Source: DASPMP01 sp035758925 (GTDB lineage: Bacteria; Gemmatimonadota; Gemmatimonadetes; Gemmatimonadales; Gemmatimonadaceae). Taken from it: a stretch of DNA of 36,386 nt. A program made the translations under genes and the position numbers. Where the stretch lies: assembly GCA_035758925.1 (NCBI GenBank), contig DASTVV010000029.1, positions 1 to 36,386 on the forward strand, read 5' to 3'. Shown piece by piece: positions 24,292 through 30,820 of the stretch (position 1 is its first letter; each line of letters opens with the position of its first letter). The notes under the pieces were generated by a model. That model was not told the DNA's origin, searched no databases, and was given only the letters and a program-made list of their open reading frames with translations.

Positions 24292-25169
24292 GCGGAGTGA
24301 ATCGGCCGGAGACGACCGACTCCACGCTGCGATGGGCGGTTGCGCTGCTGGCCGCGCTGACGCTCGCGTGTGTGCTGGTTCCGATGTTCTCGCGACACGA
24401 TCCGCTCGCCATCGGCGACGTCCTGTCGCTGCGCCTGCTGCCGCCATTCTCGCGCGACGCCAGCGGCCATCTCCATCTGCTCGGCACGGACCGCTTTGGA
24501 CGCGACCTGTTCGTGCGCATGATGCTCGCCGGCCGGATTTCGCTCGCGGTGGGCGTCGTCGGCTCGGTGCTCGCCGCCGCGCTGGGTACGTTCCTCGGCG
24601 CGATCGCGGCGTGGCGACGCGGTTGGCTCGACCGCGCCCTGATGGCGATCGCGGACGCGATGCTCTCCGTTCCGCGCCTGGTGCTGCTGCTGGTCTGCGC
24701 CGCGCTGTGGCAGCCCGGGCTCACGACGGTCGTGGTCGTGCTCGTGGCGACAGGCTGGATGGGAGTCGCGCGGATGATTCGCGCCGAGGTGCTTGGCGTG
24801 GCGGCGCAGCCATACGTCAGCGCGGCCGTGGCGTTGGGCGCGCGGTCGTGGCGAGTCCTGTGGCAGCACGCGCTTCCCAACGCACTCGGTCCGGCAATCG
24901 TCGCGACTACGCTGGGCGTCGGCAACGCGATCCTTCTCGAGAGCGGACTCTCCTTTCTCGGCCTCGGGATCCAACCGCCGCGTCCGAGCTGGGGCAACAT
25001 GATTGCGGGCGGACGCGATCTGATCGTGACGGCGCCATGGGTGGCGCTCGCGCCGGGATTCGCGCTGATCCTCACCGTCCTTGCCGCAACGCTGATCGGG
25101 GACTCACTGCGTGATCGGCTCGCGGGAGAACGCGGAAAGCTCAGGCGCGATATCGCCGAGCGCGCTTAG
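24288..25169 (+). CDS. ABC transporter permease, DppC type
   Basis: This 293-residue permease has a first helix at about residues 15-33, then the DppC-typical LGTDRFGRDLFVRMMLAGRISLAVG motif, four or five further helices, the EAA loop (VSAAVALGARSWRVLWQHALPNALG) and the late GLSFLGLGIQPPRPSWGNMI signature. It pairs with the DppB-type protein in the inner membrane. ATG at 24288 overlaps the upstream stop by 4 nt. The gene converges on the GH38 gene with 21 bp between stops, filled by a GC-rich hairpin. The two permease genes lie head to head with their binding protein, and their ATPase partners must be elsewhere, perhaps shared with another transporter. Confidence 0.93.
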   Translation: MSGVNRPETTDSTLRWAVALLAALTLACVLVPMFSRHDPLAIGDVLSLRLLPPFSRDASGHLHLLGTDRFGRDLFVRMMLAGRISLAVGVVGSVLAAALGTFLGAIAAWRRGWLDRALMAIADAMLSVPRLVLLLVCAALWQPGLTTVVVVLVATGWMGVARMIRAEVLGVAAQPYVSAAVALGARSWRVLWQHALPNALGPAIVATTLGVGNAILLESGLSFLGLGIQPPRPSWGNMIAGGRDLIVTAPWVALAPGFALILTVLAATLIGDSLRDRLAGERGKLRRDIAERA

Positions 25170-25186
25170 CCCCCTGCCAAGGGGGC
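25169..25186. terminator. GC-rich hairpin between convergent dppC-like and GH38 genes
   Basis: GCCCCC (25169-25174) and GGGGGC (25181-25186) form a perfect 6-bp stem with loop TGCCAA, exactly between the two stop codons. There is no U tract on either strand, so it may block read-through or stabilise 3' ends rather than act as a classic terminator. Confidence 0.45.
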
Positions 25187-25190
25187 AACG

Positions 25191-27809
25191 TTACCTGACG
25201 AGTATCGTAATGACGCCCCGCGGAGGCGCGAGGAATGGGATCGTGTCGCCACGCGTTTGCAGCGGCGTGATCGGCGTCTCATCCAGACGGGCGAGATGCA
25301 CTTCTCCGGGCTCGCGGTCGAGCCGCCATGCTCCGCTGCACTCCTGCTCGAGCAGATTGACGCACCGCAGGACGAGCCATTCACCGTCGTCGCTTTCCTT
25401 GATCGTCGAAAGCGCCAGACCGTGGCCCTCGAGCGACACGCCGTGTACGGCGGGTGGGACGGCGAGCGCCGAGCGCAGCGTTTCGCCCGTGAGGGGATAG
25501 AGCACGTCGTCAGCGGCTCGTTCGATGGCGTCGATCATCGTCGCGGACGCGGGACCGTGCAGCATCACGGCCAGCTCGGCGTCGAACGGGCCGAGGCACT
25601 GCGCGTCCGGCGTCGGCGCCGGCCATCCGGCATGCCCGGGACGTTCGACGATGTCGCTGCGCGACAGCTCGCCCACGGAGCGCAGGACCGTGAGAGCGAT
25701 CGTGTCTCCATCGGTCTCGTACTCGGTGAGGCCATCGGAAAACAGCGTGGCGCCCGCGCGCTCGTTGAACAGCGAGACGTATCGGTGCAGCGGCGCGGTC
25801 GGCGGCGGCTCCTCGATCTCGAGCTCCTTCTCGCTCACCCGCACAGGCTCGCGGCGCACTGGTCCGAACGCCGCGTCGGCGATCGGTCGGCCGCTCTCGA
25901 CGCCGGTGCGAAACCGCAGGCGCAGGCGGTGATCGCGGGCCCCATTCATTCCTCGCACGTGCACGCGCAGCCAGTGTGCGTCGGCGTCCAGTACAAAGCG
26001 CAGGCGTGCGTCCACGCGATTGTCGCCGTCGCGCAAGCGCCAGCGCTGCTCGACGGCGCCGCGCAACGGACCGCGATGCACCAGGCGCATGTTGAGGAGA
26101 CGCGGCGTCAGCTTCGGCTCACGAATCGCGGGCGTGTACAGATCGCCCCGGTCCCGCCGACTCTCCCACACGACGAAGTCGCGTACCGCTCGACCGTCCT
26201 GCTCCAGCACGAGCGCACCGGATTCGGAGAAGCGCAGAGTGATCCGCCCGTTGCTCATCACGCCGTCGCCCACGTGCACCGGCCCATTTGCCGGTGTGGG
26301 TCGAGCGCGCGACGTCGAGAACCCGAATGCCGCAAGGCCATATGCCGGCGCGTTCTCGATCCACACCGCGGCCTGGAGCCGGGCGACGGCGTCGTTGTCG
26401 GGATACGCGCGCGGCGCTTCCGTCCGGTCATGGTCCAGACGTCGTGTGAGCACCTGCGCCGGCCCGGCGCCGGCCAGGCGAGGCACTCGAGGCAGCTTCC
26501 GTTTCGAGAGCGACACGTGCGTCGATCCGGGCCCGACTGGGACGTCCGCGATCGTCGATGTGAGCTCCACGATGGCCACGCCCGATCGCGCGCGCGCAGC
26601 GCGATTGCGCACGAGCAGCATCGGTGTCCAGTCGTCGCGCCGCTGCCGCGCCTCGTCGCGATCGTGTCCAATCAGGTCCAGCAGTGCGTCCTCACGCAGC
26701 CCGGCGCTCTGGGCCGCGACGCTCTCCAGCCGGGTGTCCATCGCCCGTGCCACCTGATCCACGCTGCATCCGCACAGCGTGTCGTGCGGCTGGCTCAGGA
26801 GCAGCGGTCGCCATGCTGCCGCAACGAGATGCCGGCGTGACACGCCGGTGCGCACGGCCGCGAGCGCGGTCCAGGGTTCCACGTCTCGCAGCAACTCACG
26901 CTCGCGCCGGACGAACGTCCGCTTCTGCGGTGTGCGACTCGCCAGGGTGCCTTGCAGGGACCACGTGTAGCCATAGGAATCGCGCAACTCGCCGCGGACC
27001 TCCGGCAGCGTGGCTCCTGCGCCCCACGCTCCCGCGCGATGCGCAAGCTCGGCGACGAAGTCACGGAGCGATCCGGAGCGCACGTGATCCGGAGCCGCCG
27101 CTTGCACGAGCGCGCGAATCGCTTCCGTGCGGCGCGCCTGACGCGCGTGGTGATCGGCGCCGTTCAGGAGCAGCACCGTGTGCAGCGATGTCCGCGCGCT
27201 GAGCTGCTCCCGCGCGTGGTTCCACCGATCGTGTGCGGCCTCCGCGCTGCTTGGGAGGTTGGCGCCAAGCTCGTAGCCCGATCGCGGCAGATGGAACGTC
27301 AGAACGTGTTCGCCGCTCGGCGCAATCCACCACACTGCGTCGCTCGCCGGAAAGCGAGCGCCGCCGAACCCGCGCCAGACGATCGCCACGTCGAACCCAA
27401 ACCCATTCGCGAGCGTCGGCAACGCCGCCGGATGGCCGAAGGAATCCGGACAGTAAAGGACAGGCGGTGCCTCCGCGCGGAGTGCGCGCAAAGTGCGCCG
27501 GCCTGCCAGCAGGTTGCGCACGAGGCCCTCGCCGCTCGGGATCAGCTCGTCCGGCAGGACGTACCACGGACCGGCTTCCAGCCGTCCGTCGCGCAGCGCC
27601 GACGCCAGCTCGGATGCGCGCTCCGGACAGACGTCGAGATAATCCTCCAGCACGACCGTCTGACCGTCGAGGAGAAAGCTCGAGCCGTCCGTCTGCGGAT
27701 CGTCCAGCAGCTCGTCGACCAGCGCAACGAGTCGCTGGCGAAAGCGCTCCGCGGGGTGATACCACTCGCGATCCCAGTGCGTATGGGAGACGACGTGAAC
27801 CGATAGCAA
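25191..27809 (-). CDS. Glycoside hydrolase family 38 alpha-mannosidase
   Basis: The 872-residue enzyme starts at a TTG and has the GH38 landmarks: SHTHWDREW at residues 8-16 (metal ligands His11 and Asp13), YCPDSFGHPAALPTL with the catalytic nucleophile Asp122, and SQPHDTLCGCSVDQV with metal ligand His342, followed by the middle helical domain and large beta-sandwich C-terminal domains. It removes alpha-linked mannose with retention, using a zinc-type divalent ion. No signal peptide is visible, so it is probably cytoplasmic and acts on imported oligosaccharides. The TTG has GGAA only 4 nt away, so the start may be misplaced, though the motif this near the N-terminus argues against much shortening. 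It converges on the Dpp-type permeases, and is the mannose-specific part of the locus. Confidence 0.93.
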   Translation of the reverse strand: MLSVHVVSHTHWDREWYHPAERFRQRLVALVDELLDDPQTDGSSFLLDGQTVVLEDYLDVCPERASELASALRDGRLEAGPWYVLPDELIPSGEGLVRNLLAGRRTLRALRAEAPPVLYCPDSFGHPAALPTLANGFGFDVAIVWRGFGGARFPASDAVWWIAPSGEHVLTFHLPRSGYELGANLPSSAEAAHDRWNHAREQLSARTSLHTVLLLNGADHHARQARRTEAIRALVQAAAPDHVRSGSLRDFVAELAHRAGAWGAGATLPEVRGELRDSYGYTWSLQGTLASRTPQKRTFVRRERELLRDVEPWTALAAVRTGVSRRHLVAAAWRPLLLSQPHDTLCGCSVDQVARAMDTRLESVAAQSAGLREDALLDLIGHDRDEARQRRDDWTPMLLVRNRAARARSGVAIVELTSTIADVPVGPGSTHVSLSKRKLPRVPRLAGAGPAQVLTRRLDHDRTEAPRAYPDNDAVARLQAAVWIENAPAYGLAAFGFSTSRARPTPANGPVHVGDGVMSNGRITLRFSESGALVLEQDGRAVRDFVVWESRRDRGDLYTPAIREPKLTPRLLNMRLVHRGPLRGAVEQRWRLRDGDNRVDARLRFVLDADAHWLRVHVRGMNGARDHRLRLRFRTGVESGRPIADAAFGPVRREPVRVSEKELEIEEPPPTAPLHRYVSLFNERAGATLFSDGLTEYETDGDTIALTVLRSVGELSRSDIVERPGHAGWPAPTPDAQCLGPFDAELAVMLHGPASATMIDAIERAADDVLYPLTGETLRSALAVPPAVHGVSLEGHGLALSTIKESDDGEWLVLRCVNLLEQECSGAWRLDREPGEVHLARLDETPITPLQTRGDTIPFLAPPRGVITILVR

Positions 27810-27835
27810 TTCCGGGATTTGATCCTCGGGATGCA

Positions 27836-27901
27836 GGGGGACTAGGGATCAGCGACCGGGCAGAAGTTCAGCGGACTGGGGAAAGGATCAAGGGACCGGG
27901 C
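27836..27901. repeat. G-tract-rich degenerate repeat upstream of the GH38 gene
   Basis: GGGACTAGGGATC, GCGACCGGGCAG, GCGGACTGGGGAA and AAGGGACCGGGCA follow one another, a series of loosely related units with G runs of three to five on the plus strand. It resembles the stretch after actF (7200-7258). It lies between a terminator and the GH38 start and encodes nothing recognisable. Confidence 0.45.
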
Positions 27902-27936
27902 AAAAAATAAGGCCACGAGCAGCTTCGCTCGTGGCC
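27902..27936 (-). terminator. Intrinsic terminator after the small membrane protein gene
   Basis: On the minus strand GGCCACGAGC and GCTCGTGGCC (27936-27927 with 27920-27911) form a perfect 10-bp stem with a 6-nt loop, followed by TTATTTTTTG. This is the best intrinsic terminator in the window and ends the peptidase/membrane-protein transcript before the GH38 gene. Confidence 0.88.
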
Positions 27937-27977
27937 CACCGCCCATCCGCATGCCAACCGGACGGCGGTACGAAGGA

Positions 27978-28403
27978 TCAGGCGGTCCTGGTGATTCCGC
28001 CGGCGGGACGTTCCGTGTCGTAGGTCTGGTTGGCTTGTCGGCTGAGGTAGACGCGCGTCGCGCGAATGTCGTGGCCGACATCGATCATGAGGATGGCGAG
28101 ATCGCCGACTCCCCAGAGCGCGCCAGCGAGAACGATGAGCCGGCTCGCCTCACCCAACAGCGTCGGCAATGCCGCTCCGCCCTGGGTCGCGATTCCGGTC
28201 ACGATCTCCGCCACGAGCAGCAACAGCAGAATGATGGAGATCAAACGGAAGAGCTTGGAGACGTAGCGCAGCCCGACGTACGGCTCGAGATCGGTCGCCC
28301 GCACGCCCGGAATCTCGGGCAACTCGCTCTGCGGCTTGTTCGTCAGTCCGCTTTTCTGCGTCCGGACACCGCCTGCGTCGGTCGTACGCCTCTGCTCCGC
28401 CAT
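27978..28403 (-). CDS. Small membrane protein of unknown function
   Basis: I do not recognise this 141-residue protein. It has a polar N-terminus (about 1-50), a hydrophobic segment near residues 53-74 (LISIILLLLLVAEIVTGIA), a second longer one near 80-110 (LIVLAGALWGVGDLAILMIDVG), and a polar basic C-terminus, so two membrane helices with both ends probably cytoplasmic. Its ATG follows the stop of the M15-like peptidase gene with no gap, so it is translationally coupled to it, and a strong terminator ends the transcript just after it. It may assist the peptidase in the envelope, but only the linkage says so. Confidence 0.75.
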   Translation of the reverse strand: MAEQRRTTDAGGVRTQKSGLTNKPQSELPEIPGVRATDLEPYVGLRYVSKLFRLISIILLLLLVAEIVTGIATQGGAALPTLLGEASRLIVLAGALWGVGDLAILMIDVGHDIRATRVYLSRQANQTYDTERPAGGITRTA

Positions 28404-29447
28404 TTATCCGCCTCCGGCTCCAGTCCAGCGCGCACGATAGCCGCGCGAGTCGATGTGAATGAAAGGTCCATGCCCACAACATGCGATGTACGTGCCCGCG
28501 CCGCCGACCAGTTCCGGATGGTCGTGCTCGACACGCTCGACGCTCTCCAGAATGAACCTCGAATCGCCGATATCGACGCGGCCGTCACGGTTGAGGTCGT
28601 CCATGACGCCGTTGTGGTCGTTGTCGATGAAGATGTCGGCGGCGTCGCCGTACATGTGTCGGCTGAGTCCGGCGCGCCCTCCGGTCTGTCCGCCGCCAAC
28701 ATTGTATTGAGGCGTGCGGAAGCCACTCATCACCGTGACGCCGGCCGTGTTGACTCCGCGGCGCGCGAGATCCGCGAGCACCAGCTCGAGCTTGTCGACG
28801 TTCCGCGTCTCGAGGACCAGATACTTCGGCCACACATTCGGCTGGTCGTGGGTCAGGAAGTCCTTCAGCTCGAAGTGCTCCGACACCGGCGCGTTCTTGT
28901 TCTCCGGCGTCACCTGGATGAAGCCTCGCGGCGTGGCATACCGGCCCGCGGGCGCCTTCCGCGGACCTTTCGCGCCGCGCTCCGACGGCCACGTCCCGAT
29001 GTAATACAGGCCCACGCGACCCCGCTGCTTGGCGGCGAGCGGTGTGAGCGTGATCTGCGTGAAGTCCGTCAGCTGCTTGAGCGTTTCGTCCACTTCACCG
29101 GGAAGGGCGGTTTTCATGCGCAGCTTGCCGCTGACACCGCGCGCCCGCCTGGCCAGCGCGTCCAGAGTCGCGTTGGTGACGTACGCCGCCGTCGGGACGC
29201 CTGGATTCGTCAGGGACGCCGTGATCCTTCGGGTCGGCGGAGGCGGTGGCGGCTGCTTGCCCTGGGCCGCGATCGCGATGGACCAGGTCCATGTGATGGC
29301 GAGCGCCACGAGCACGGCGATGCCGCCGGTGACCGCGATACGTTCACCATTTGGGCTCAGCCCACGACGTCGGCGGTCGGAGACTCCAGGCTCCGTTGAC
29401 CCACGCTGTATCGCTGGGTTGTTTCCGGCGTTCGACGTATCAGACAT
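28404..29447 (-). CDS. M15-like (DUF882/YcbK-type) peptidase with an EF-hand loop insertion
   Basis: The 347-residue protein has a cytoplasmic tail, one membrane anchor (about 38-60), a proline-rich spacer, a domain of about 140 residues that I do not recognise, and a C-terminal zinc peptidase module of the D-Ala-D-Ala carboxypeptidase or murein endopeptidase type: MSGFRTPQYN (240-249), SRHMYGDAADIF (His264, Asp271) and FIHIDSRG (His331). Enzymes of this fold trim peptidoglycan peptides in the periplasm. Between the SxHxxGxxxD motif and the final histidine lies D-L-N-R-D-G-R-V-D-I-G-D (284-295), a textbook calcium-binding EF-hand/dockerin loop, preceded by a looser one at 275-286. Divergent from dedA by 14 bp. 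Confidence 0.8.
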   Translation of the reverse strand: MSDTSNAGNNPAIQRGSTEPGVSDRRRRGLSPNGERIAVTGGIAVLVALAITWTWSIAIAAQGKQPPPPPPTRRITASLTNPGVPTAAYVTNATLDALARRARGVSGKLRMKTALPGEVDETLKQLTDFTQITLTPLAAKQRGRVGLYYIGTWPSERGAKGPRKAPAGRYATPRGFIQVTPENKNAPVSEHFELKDFLTHDQPNVWPKYLVLETRNVDKLELVLADLARRGVNTAGVTVMSGFRTPQYNVGGGQTGGRAGLSRHMYGDAADIFIDNDHNGVMDDLNRDGRVDIGDSRFILESVERVEHDHPELVGGAGTYIACCGHGPFIHIDSRGYRARWTGAGGG

Positions 29448-29461
29448 CGCTCAATCAACGA

Positions 29462-30100
29462 ATGGATCAAATACTCGAGTTCTTCTCCCGGCTGCGGGAC
29501 GTGAAAGCGCTCGTCGCCTGGGGCGGTTACGTGGGGCTCACCGCCATCATCTTCGCGGAAACCGGCCTGCTCGTCGGTTTCTTCCTGCCCGGTGATTCGC
29601 TGCTCGTGACAGCCGGGTTGCTTGCGTCCCAGGACCGCTTCGGCCTCGACATCCTGCTTCTCGGACTGCTGCTGACGGCCGCGTCGATCCTCGGCAACAC
29701 CGTGGGATATCTCATCGGTCGCGCCAGCGGACCGCGCCTGTTCCGGCGAGAAGAATCCCTGCTCTTCAAGCCGAGGTACCTTCGCCAGGCAGCCGACTTC
29801 TACGAACGCCACGGCGGCAAAACCATCGTCATAGCGCGATTCATGCCCATTGTGCGCACGTTCGTGCCGGTGGTGGCGGGCGCGGCCGGTATGAGCCAGC
29901 GTCGGTACACTTTCTACAATGTCGTGGGCGGCGTGCTGTGGATCTGGAGCATGCTTCTCACCGGGTATTTTCTGGGTCGCTACATTCCCGGCATCGACAG
30001 TCACATCGAGAAGGTGATCGTCGTGGTGATCGCGCTGTCGCTGCTGCCGGGTCTGATCCATTGGCTGAAGGCCCGTCGACAAGGCGCCATCTCAGGGTAG
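29462..30100 (+). CDS. DedA-family membrane protein
   Basis: The 212-residue inner-membrane protein has the DedA (SNARE-associated, VTT) signatures: ETGLLVGFFLPGDSLLVTAG in the re-entrant region, GNTVGYLIGRASG, and the RFMPIVRTFVPVVAGAAGM stretch with its two arginines. About five hydrophobic segments are visible. DedA proteins flip or recycle lipid carriers (undecaprenyl phosphate, phosphatidylethanolamine) and affect membrane-potential homeostasis. Start at ATG 29462, with no clear Shine-Dalgarno sequence and only 14 bp from the divergent peptidase start; an upstream in-frame start would add 37 non-family residues. Superoxide dismutase follows after 26 bp on the same strand, probably in the same transcript. 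Confidence 0.92.
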   Translation: MDQILEFFSRLRDVKALVAWGGYVGLTAIIFAETGLLVGFFLPGDSLLVTAGLLASQDRFGLDILLLGLLLTAASILGNTVGYLIGRASGPRLFRREESLLFKPRYLRQAADFYERHGGKTIVIARFMPIVRTFVPVVAGAAGMSQRRYTFYNVVGGVLWIWSMLLTGYFLGRYIPGIDSHIEKVIVVVIALSLLPGLIHWLKARRQGAISG

Positions 30101-30126
30101 AACCTTCAACCCCCGTGGAGTCCGGC

Positions 30127-30735
30127 ATGCCATTCACGTTGCCGCCGCTTCCCTATCCCTCCAACGCGCTCGAGCCGCACATCGACGCGCGCACGATGGA
30201 AATCCATCACGGCAAGCATCATCAGGCCTACGTCACCAATCTCAACGGCGCGATCGAAAAGGCGCCGGAGCTCGCGAGCAAGTCGCTCGAGCAGCTGCTG
30301 GCCGGCCTGAACAGCGTTCCGGAAGCCGTTCGCGCTGCCGTGCGCAACAATGGCGGCGGCCACTGGAACCACAGCATGTTCTGGGAGATCATGGGCCCCA
30401 ACGCGGGTGGCGCTCCCGGCGGCAAGCTCGGCGACGCGATCAAGGCGTCGTTCGGGGACTTCGAGAAGTTCAAGGAGCAATTCGCGGCCGCGGGCGTCGC
30501 GCGTTTCGGCTCCGGATGGGCGTGGCTGTTGAATGACGGCGGCAAGCTGTCGATCACGAGCACGCCGAACCAGGACAATCCCCTGATGGACGGGAAGCCG
30601 GCGAAGTCCGTCGTGCTCGGGCTCGACGTGTGGGAGCACGCGTACTACCTGAACTATCAGAACCGGCGGCCCGATTACATCAAGGCCTGGTGGAACGTGG
30701 TGAACTGGAAGGCGGTGGAGAAACGATTCGGCTGA
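30127..30735 (+). CDS. sodA: Superoxide dismutase, Mn type
   Basis: The 202-residue Fe/Mn-family superoxide dismutase has all four metal ligands: His27 (TMEIHHGKHH), His82 (GGGHWNHSMFW), Asp167 and His171 (LDVWEHAYY). Gln149-Asp150 in PNQDNPLM is the manganese-type signature (iron enzymes place the active-site glutamine elsewhere), so Mn is more likely than Fe. It converts superoxide to oxygen and peroxide in the cytoplasm; no signal peptide is seen. ATG at 30127 has GTGGAG about 6 nt upstream. It follows dedA and is closed by a strong bidirectional hairpin of the same repeat family found in the act operon. Confidence 0.96.
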   Translation: MPFTLPPLPYPSNALEPHIDARTMEIHHGKHHQAYVTNLNGAIEKAPELASKSLEQLLAGLNSVPEAVRAAVRNNGGGHWNHSMFWEIMGPNAGGAPGGKLGDAIKASFGDFEKFKEQFAAAGVARFGSGWAWLLNDGGKLSITSTPNQDNPLMDGKPAKSVVLGLDVWEHAYYLNYQNRRPDYIKAWWNVVNWKAVEKRFG

Positions 30736-30752
30736 GTCTTGAACGGCGGAAT

Positions 30753-30812
30753 GCGAAATGGGAATGGGCGCCGCGAAAGTCTCTCCCGGCGCCCATTCCC
30801 ATTCCGCTTTTT
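30753..30812. terminator. Bidirectional terminator made of the GGGAAT hairpin repeat
   Basis: Arms 30753-30773 and 30787-30807 match in 20 of 21 positions (loop 13 nt). On the plus strand the stem is followed by TTTTT (30808-30812), so it ends the dedA-sod transcript; it also lies just beyond the stop of the convergent LVIVD gene. The arms share the GGGAATGGGCG core with the hairpin at 9228-9306. Confidence 0.8.
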
Positions 30813-30820
30813 CGTGCCTG

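Noticed and set aside
23293..24447. N-terminal extension of the binding protein reading frame by 385 codons
   Set aside because: It would cover both divergent permease genes and is arginine/glutamine-rich; the lipobox signal fixes the start near 23292.
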